Of a stretch of DNA of 64,000 nucleotides, positions 56,301-64,000 are shown piece by piece. The position numbers and the translations under genes are program-made. The stretch is taken from positions 64,701,582 through 64,765,581 of the forward strand of contig NC_084702.1 of assembly GCF_028389875.1 (NCBI RefSeq), in the 5' to 3' direction. A model generated the notes under the pieces. That model had not been told where the DNA came from. It saw nothing but the letters and a program-made list of their open reading frames with translations, and did no database searches. Numbering within the stretch: the stretch's first letter is position 1; the number at the start of each line of letters is the position of its first letter. This DNA is from Rhea pennata. Lineage: Eukaryota; Chordata; Aves; Rheiformes; Rheidae.

Positions 56301-59300
56301 TGCTAGAGTTCTAAGTGTGTTATAAAAACTAGAGAAGTCAGATAGATGGCAGAGTATATGTTGAGATCTGGACATCTCATCCATGCACTGTTATTTACAC
56401 AGGCTGAGGTGCACATGTAGGAGAGGTTCTTTTTCTCTTCCTCCTCTGTAATGTGATAAAAGAAGAAAACATAAGCCTTCACCTGTGTGAATTAGCCCAC
56501 CACACTGGAGAAAGGAGTCACATTTCTGCTGCAGCTCTCCCGTGAGATACCTAACAAATAGATTTTCTAGAAGGTGAGAAACCTTAGCTATGAGCTTCAG
56601 TGACCATATTAGAACCAATTTGGCTAAAGACCTCACAATTCCAATAGGAATGGAAATATTTTTTAGAAAGAAAGCCCATAACATTTTTGTTCCTTGCAGG
56701 AGAGACACAACCTATCATCCATCCAGGAAAATTATAGCTAGGTTCTATAGGACCTTCCTTGTGCCAGTCTACTCTTATTCTCCTTTTTATTTCTGCTGCT
56801 ATGTATTTTCATTTACATGCATGAGAGTTCCTTAAAGAAATATTCACTTAAGTTTGATAGTTGGCAGCTTTACAGAACCAAATCAAACTAACTTCTTCCA
56901 GAACAGCGCTATTTTGCATGTTCCCTGATGACTGGAGAATGTGTAATGTTTTACTTGAAATTCTAATTAAATTTAAATTAAAATTCTTTTTTTTGGTGCC
57001 TCTTTCATTTAAATTTTATATTTGCCAGCTTGCCTGATCAAACCAACCTTATTTGCACACTTTATATTGTTATTTTTTGTGGGTTTTGGCCTTGAGACCT
57101 TAGAAAAATGACACTGTACAAATAATTTCCACCTTTCTCTGCTTAAAATGATCTCCTCTTAAGTTTAGGGTCACTGGCTTTCCAAAGAATAAATAAATGT
57201 AACACCCTTGTCACATCTTCATGGTGCTGAAATCTTCCTGAAAAGCTGGCCAGACAGGAAAATTCATATGCAAATGTAGGTTATTATACTATAGTCTACA
57301 TCTAGGGCTAGAATCTGTCTTCCATTATGTTTCTGCAGTGCCATCATTGCTCATATAGCTAGGTAAATTTTATACTCAATAGATCTTATGGCACTGTTCA
57401 ATGAGTTGTCAGCCTTCAACACAGCGTGTGTGTTGGACAGGTGGATGCAGAGCCCAGAGATCTGGTGTAAGGTTTTGCCAAAGCTCACAGACTAAAGGAA
57501 GTGGCAGTTTAAAGCTATTTTTTTCCTCTCTTTTCCCAGCACACCCAGAGGAATAGGGAACAAAGTTTCTGTCCCCATGTATTATCTTCATAATCATGAA
57601 AGTAGTTTTTCACTTACACAAACGTGATAATGTGGTTTTCACAGGTGAATTGGCTTATGTATAAACCAAAGAGGTAGCAGTATGCAGAAGTAGTAGTTTG
57701 TTTATAATAACTCTATCCTGCTGACTGAGTTATATCATCGGTTCACCATTCCTTTGGAGGTACAGAGGGCTGCCATAGAGTGCTCCACAAAAAACTCCGC
57801 TTTCCACCTCTTCATGCCTTTCTAAGCTCCTCATGGTTTTTGCAGATAGTCTGGGCTCTGCTGTGCACTTCTTCTTTACCAACTTGGCAACATAGATGAG
57901 ACAACTGCTAAAATTCAGAGGAAGTCCATTTCAATTATAAATATTCTACTTTACATCTGTCACCTTACATGTTATGTACATAAGAATATGGTACCAGATA
58001 TCATTTAAGTGAATTTGCCTAGCTTGTCTTAAATTGGTAGTGTTATTACAGCTAGAAGAATTGGAGATATAAAACTCTGTAAGTTAAATTCTCACTCCTT
58101 AATTTTTTTGAAAAAAATCTATTCAGTTACTTTATTTAATAACTTTTATACGTAGCTACTTTTAGCATTTTCATGTTGATAATACATTACTGGACATACT
58201 TTTTGACACCTTCAAAAATTCCTTTCAATCTGCCTTGTGGCTTTGTCTCATCTTTTTGAAGTTTAAAGATCCAAGACACAAGTGTTACTGTCCTTTACTT
58301 TTTCCTCCACTTTGCTTTCAATGTTGCCACCCACAGATATGCTTCATTGTCTAAGAGTTTCTCTTCTCTTCTCTGATGTTTCAGATGGCTTTTGGATGAC
58401 GATAGCCATACACTATTGCTTCTCTATTAGCTTGCTTCAAATCTATTCCTGTCTTCAGCCTTGACTATTACCTCTGCCTTTTTCAAAGGTTTTGGAATGA
58501 AAAGTGTTCCTACTTGTTTTCCTGTGTTTATCAAAAATATATTTGAGGTCTAAATTATCCCATTGAACTCTTATGCAGATTTCAGAAAGTCTTCTCTTGG
58601 GACAGTCATGTGGTGATCTCTACTGTTTGTAGGCAACCTCTTGTTTTAAGATATGCTGATGTTGCTCAAGGCCAGTAGAAATAAATAAGGTTAAACCTGA
58701 GGCAGCTGAAGAGCAAAACATGAGATTGCTTAGGGCATGTTACTTACTTCGTATTTTTTCCTGTGGGACAACAAAAGTTGAAGACTGCTTACAGTCTGCA
58801 TCAAAGTTTCTGTTTACCTTTTTCCTACTCTGTAGAGTCTTTTTTTTTCAGTAAGTATTGTGTTCCAGCAATTTTACCACTGCTGATGAGTCTCCTGTTT
58901 CTCCCCTTCAGTTTTAGAGAGGGTCAGACCATGTTTTCTCCCATTTCAAAGTTGCTTCAAAACTGGCACTAATCCCTATAAGCCAAACTGCATCTTTTTC
59001 TGGATATGTAGTTTGGGAGGAAACACCTGTTCAGGAAAGAGATGTTAATTTTCATGAGATGTGTTTGCTGTGGGAAAAGGGCACCTAGGGCAGGCCTGGC
59101 CCTTGCCAGAATGGTCCAGATCAGGGAATCTGTTGAAACATGTCATAGCTTCTTTCTGTCTTGTATAGCAATCATTTTCATGTGGAAATCACAGTTTAAT
59201 ATACGGATAGTGTTTGAAGAGTCTTGCCATCCAACGTGGAGTCAGGAGGAGCCTGGGGTGAACTCCTAGATCCCACTGCACAATTGTAACTGAGATACTG

Positions 59301-61399
59301 ATGCTGAGAATCTTAAGGAAACAAAAATCTGATATTGCAGAGAAGTAATCATTTTTGTGATATTCTTCTGGACTTTTCACGTGAAATGTAACTTCTGTAG
59401 GATTTCTCTTTTGATGAGAAAATAGCTCATTTTTGCTCTTATATATCTAGCTGCAAATTCCACGTTTTTAGTCACCAGGAAGCTCCTGGGAAGGGAGTAA
59501 GTTGCTTCACAGAGGCCCTGTCATCTTACTTATCTTTTTTTTTTTTATTTATTTATTTTTAATATTATTTATAAAAGCTGTCTCACAAGTGTAGGTTCCA
59601 TCCACTTACAAGAGTATATGGCAAAACCTGGCCCCAGATAATTAATTTACCTTGAACAAAGCCTTCAGAACTTTCAGATGGTGGAAGCAAAAGGGAATCA
59701 ATGGTGTCTGTGTGTCCCTTGTTACTTCTGTTTTCTTTAGAAACCACCTCTTTGTCAGGAAGTCCTAGAGATAGAAAAATATTAGGGATTAGTGCCCTTG
59801 CCTAATTTTTACTCTTCCACAAACATCAGTTTATGGCTTCAGATTTGAACGAGCATGGGAATACATGGACTTTTACGGCAGAATGATCCTTAGAGCCATT
59901 TTTACATTTTTACCTCTATCCACTCTTGTTATTTTATTAATCCGGATTTCTTTGGACCCCTTGTAATGATCACTACTTTAGATTTCAAAGTACAGATGTA
60001 AGAATAGAGTAATATTGTGGAGCATAATGGAAGCAGAATCCAAGGACTGGCTGGTCACATTCTCAGCATGCTTTTTATTCCTGACTGCCAGTTGTTCACT
60101 GATTTGGGTCTCCAAAGCCTGCCATCTGTTTGCAGCCCTGTTGCAGCTTAGCCAAAACTAAGGATTTTTTTTTTGTGATGCAGCCAAATTTCTAACAGAG
60201 ACAGATTTTAAAATACTTGATTCATTCAATGCTTGACCTTCATTAGTTCTGAACTTTCTTTAGCTATTTCATTCAGTGTATTTACTTGAGATTTATGCTA
60301 GTATAGCAAAGACCAGGTTTTCTTCCTGCAGTGTTTTTTTTTTAAATTTATTTATTTTTATTTTTTTTAACGTGTGTGTATTTCTAGTTACATAGCGCCC
60401 ATTACCGTGGGAGCTGAGCCCACACCAAATGCTTTAGAATTTCTTTTGGCATCAGCAAAAGTGTGAGCACTATACCTTGTTGCAAATAATGTGAACTTAT
60501 TTGCTTGCATAGAGAATGCATGATAGAAAAGCAAATAGAATAACAGAATTACTCTGTTTAAAGTGTTTCATATTTAGGATCATTTCTGAGCTAGCAACAT
60601 TTTAGATTTCAGTTAAATATTAAAACAATAATTGTTCGGAAGTCAAGTCTCAGAAAAGTAGTTGACTCAGATGGTTGGTGAAGGGGAATGACACCTATAT
60701 CATCATTGCATATCTTGCAAAAAAGTAGGGCTCAAAGGCTCTGATTCTTCAGATTGCTCCATATAATATCCTTACAGACTTCCACAAAGTTTGACAGCTT
60801 TGAGCTCATGCTCAAATACACATTGCACAAATCGAATGTGTGCCCTATCCCAATATATCATAATGAGACCTCTACTTCAAAGCATACATTAACATTTCTT
60901 TGTTTAGTTCTATGCCATGTTATTCAACAATAATAGTACACAAGGTAGTATCCCAGGACTACAGTTTTTGCCAGTTGGTTCCCTTGGGTAAGGGTACAAC
61001 AAGTAGAGAGCAAGAATAAATAAGCTTGCCAGATTCTACTGGCAATGCAAGATTCTGTATGACTGCAACACTAAGTTGTAATAGTTTGCATGAACATCTA
61101 CTGTAACAACAGGGGAATATTTATTACATCCCTAAAAGTTAATTACTTAACACACTCCAAAATGTTCTTAAATGCATTACATGCATTTTTTAAAAAACTA
61201 TTTGTTAGAAAACATTTCTAGCTCTCCTTCTTAAATGATATAAACATGTATATGTTTATTTACCTCTGCAATTCCAAAAAATGTTTCAATATGCTGACTG
61301 GAAATCTTCAGGAATACCAATATCTAGAGTTCATCCTCTATTTAGGTTAATAAGTTATATTCTAACCAACAAGGCAATATGATTAAGCCAGCAGATTAA

Positions 61400-61402
<3 letters not shown>
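53344..61402. other. Non-coding flank, no gene seen
   Basis: AT-rich with short frames only. T-rich and ATTT low complexity at 59530-59570 and 60336-60370. I recognise nothing else. Confidence 0.55.

Positions 61403-61444
<42 letters not shown>
61403..61444 (+). repeat. (AT)21 microsatellite
   Basis: Perfect AT dinucleotide run, likely polymorphic and cruciform-prone. Confidence 0.95.
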
Positions 61445-61447
<3 letters not shown>

Positions 61448-64000
61448 TCAAGCATTCCACTTTCAGGTGATTTCTTTTTCAGTGCAACCTTTCTGCAGGT
61501 AATAACTATATAAAAGGGGAAATAATTTTCTTTGATTAAAATTCTGAATCAGTCCCCCAGCCTTCAAACCATACAAACTCTCATTTTAATTTCATATAAT
61601 ACACAATTTCTACACTTTATATATAATCTGTGCCCTCAGTACTACTATATTTCAAACCGCCAGTGTTTTAATAAACCACTGTAAAATAGAGCCATCTGCA
61701 GTCTGTAGGCTGAGCATAGAAATAAAATTATGTTTTAATGCAACCGTGAAACTGTGGCATTCAAAAAATGGCATATTGCAATGTGTCCTAGAGCATTAGA
61801 TATCCGTTAATCTTTTAGCAGCTTTTTGAGCAGGACATCTCTTTGAGCGTGAATGCTTGTTTCCAAAGAGACCATGCCCTTTCCTTTGTGGGGGAGGTTA
61901 TGAAGACTACTGAAGAAATTTGTCAGGACACCAGATTTATTATCCTTCTCTTTTTCAAAATATACCATGTAATCACTAATCTCTGGAAAACTTTGATTTA
62001 ACATGTCATCTAAAAGATATTACTGCATTATTACTATCACACTAGCCAGAGTGCAGTAGATGGAATGTGTCCCAGATTTTCAGGCATGACTGGATACAGT
62101 CTCTTGACACAGCAGTGATAGTGGCATCTCCCAGTCAAACTATATCCTACATGTTTTACAATATTATCTCTAGTAGCATAATTTTCAAAGATTAAAAAGC
62201 TAAATCACTGCAAGTACTGTTTTGGCAAAGTAGACATTTAAAGCCTTGATTACAGTAGTTTCAAATGCCTGCAATTTTCACATTTCACATCTTCTTTCAC
62301 TGGACATAAGCCTACAAAACTGCTAAAAGACTTTATTTTCTTAAACGGTTGATGTTTTTTTGCAAATATTCAGGGCCCACAGACCACTAACTGAAGACCA
62401 CTACTCTTCTACCAGAAAATTATGATAATAAGCGAATGGACTCCTGGAATCCTGCAGCACAGTATTGGGTCTATTGATTCTCCAAGAGACTTCAGTGAAA
62501 GAAATCGAATTGTCAAGATGCTACTTAACATGAATAGGGAAAAGCAAAGTAGAGTGTTTGCCTCTTCTCAGGCAAGCCATATATGTGCTGCAAGATGCAA
62601 TAGCTTGGCTATTTCCTTTCCAATGTGATTTAACTTCTTTCTGTTCTTCCAAATGATAATGATAATGAAAAATATCATGTCCTTTTCAGTCATAGACACA
62701 ATATTTCCATTTATATTTAGTCTTTACAGGTGTCTGCATAATCAGTTTTGCAATATACTTCTGTTCTTTTCCTTAAGAATTGGGCTTGGAATGCCAGGCT
62801 TTCAAGATGTGAAACACCACATAAGTATGAAACAAAATCCATTGGCTGAAGGAATTTTAGAGTGTTATAAGATTATATTTCATTTTATAATGTCAAAGGT
62901 TCCATAGGCAAAAATTTGCAACAGTTAACAAGTATGACCTTTAAATTAGTCACATGAAATTCAAGGCATAAACTTTAATATTTGCCCATGAGCAGTATGT
63001 TTTTGCCTGAAAAAACTGGTAAAAAGAAGGAATGCACCAGTCCTTGTTAATATCATATTGGTGGTGATTCAAACGAATAAAGCTTATATGGGTAAGTAAA
63101 AGAGCAGGATCAGGCCACATGAAAATGGTGATCCTTAAAATAGTTAGATTACAGGTTCTAACTCAATTATTATACAGGTTCTAACTCAATTATCATTTAC
63201 AATTATAAGTATGTGAATAAACTTCTGCTTTTCAGACAAATTCTTAAGCATATGCTTAGTTTGGAAAATTTATCCTGATCTGTTGAATCAGGATGAAAAG
63301 AATCTTCTTAGATCTGTTCACACGTTTGTATCACATGTAATAAGATGATGGTTGAAATGATTTTTATTTTTTATTGTTTTTATTGCAGTGTGGATCATAG
63401 AGTCCTTGTCAGGTACATTAGACCAACAGTGTTTGAAAATGGATTTGCCAAAAAAGAGAAAAATAGCACAGAAGACAATACGCTATGAAAGCAAATCAGC
63501 TTTGGAAGAGCATAAATCAGTTCTATAGTCACCTAAACCAATACCTACAAGAACTCTGAAATATGCAAATATGTAAAAAGTAGCTTCTACAGTTTGCACT
63601 TGGAATCCAAAGGCAAGGATATGCTGTAGGATATACACTTTTTTCACCTTGTGTTCTCCTCTAAAGTTATATGTAAATGTAAAATCTTACAATACACCAA
63701 AACTAAAATTGCTGCATATCTAAAATTTCTATTAGTCCTAGTGAATTTATCATCAGATATTATTTTTATGTATTATGTTTTATAAGAACAAAAAATAAAG
63801 CTTCTAAGTCAGAATAATTTGAAGTGATGGCCTTTGCTTTTCAATGTTATTTTCCCATCTGGGTTCTAAAGAATATTTTAAAATTCTACTTAATTCAACA
63901 GGAACTGGGTACATGTTCCAAATTATGGAAATATGGAACATATGCTATTTCTAGAGAAGATGCTGATGCTGAAATGCTTGTTATAGTTTTAGTCCTTGCA
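61445..64000. other. Non-coding flank, no gene seen
   Basis: AT-rich unique sequence to the window end, except for the small tandem duplication at 63149-63193. No exon or RNA gene recognised. Confidence 0.55.
63149..63193 (+). repeat. 23-bp tandem duplication
   Basis: Two adjacent copies with a 23-bp period, each containing ACAGGTTCTAACTCAATTAT exactly. Near-identity implies a recent slippage or duplication event. Confidence 0.9.

Noticed and set aside
1..64000. CRISPR arrays, operons, phage or bacterial mobile elements
   Set aside because: Nothing of the kind. Spliced gene, CR1 LINE and CpG islands show vertebrate DNA, and the regular repeats are simple microsatellites.

Overview
This is vertebrate nuclear DNA, most likely from a bird (a turtle or crocodilian is possible). 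It has one intron-split developmental gene in a wide non-coding landscape. It carries a dead CR1 LINE and few other interspersed repeats. CpG-rich islands, microsatellites and long homopolymers are frequent. There are no operons, CRISPR arrays or bacterial features.

The only protein-coding gene I can support is ISL1 (Islet-1, a LIM-homeodomain transcription factor), complete on the minus strand. Its six coding exons are 36338-36365, 35311-35500, 32150-32409, 29904-30190, 28295-28462 and 25966-26082. All introns are GT-AG and the frame stays open throughout. The exons sum to 1,050 nt, giving 349 residues, the usual ISL1 length. The protein has two LIM zinc-binding domains (about residues 17-70 and 79-132), a homeodomain (about 181-240) and a C-terminal region that includes the LHX3-binding segment. 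The promoter lies near 36791-36871, with two CCAAT boxes and two CRE-type sites. The 5' UTR is about 36366-36740, and the 3' UTR runs below 25965.

Layout: 1-20,290 is gene-poor, with the CR1 copy (2735-3935), a tRNA-like inverted element (14681-14835), an exact 23-bp direct repeat (9874 and 10403) and an isolated GC-rich patch (15170-15560). 20,290-23,545 lies downstream of ISL1 and holds two strong CpG islands with candidate regulatory clusters between them. 25,000-36,925 is the gene. 36,925-42,680 is the upstream flank, with further CpG islands and a candidate regulatory block carrying a duplicated 16-mer (40996-41340). 42,690-64,000 is AT-rich, gene-free DNA with microsatellites. The run of CpG islands on both sides of one developmental regulator is the architecture expected of a Polycomb-controlled, lowly methylated domain.

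I found no new biological system. The points most worth a second look are the alternative acceptor inside exon 5 that would make the Isl1-beta form, the sharp third-position GC contrast of exon 3, the CpG islands with no gene attached, and several non-random repeats outside the gene.
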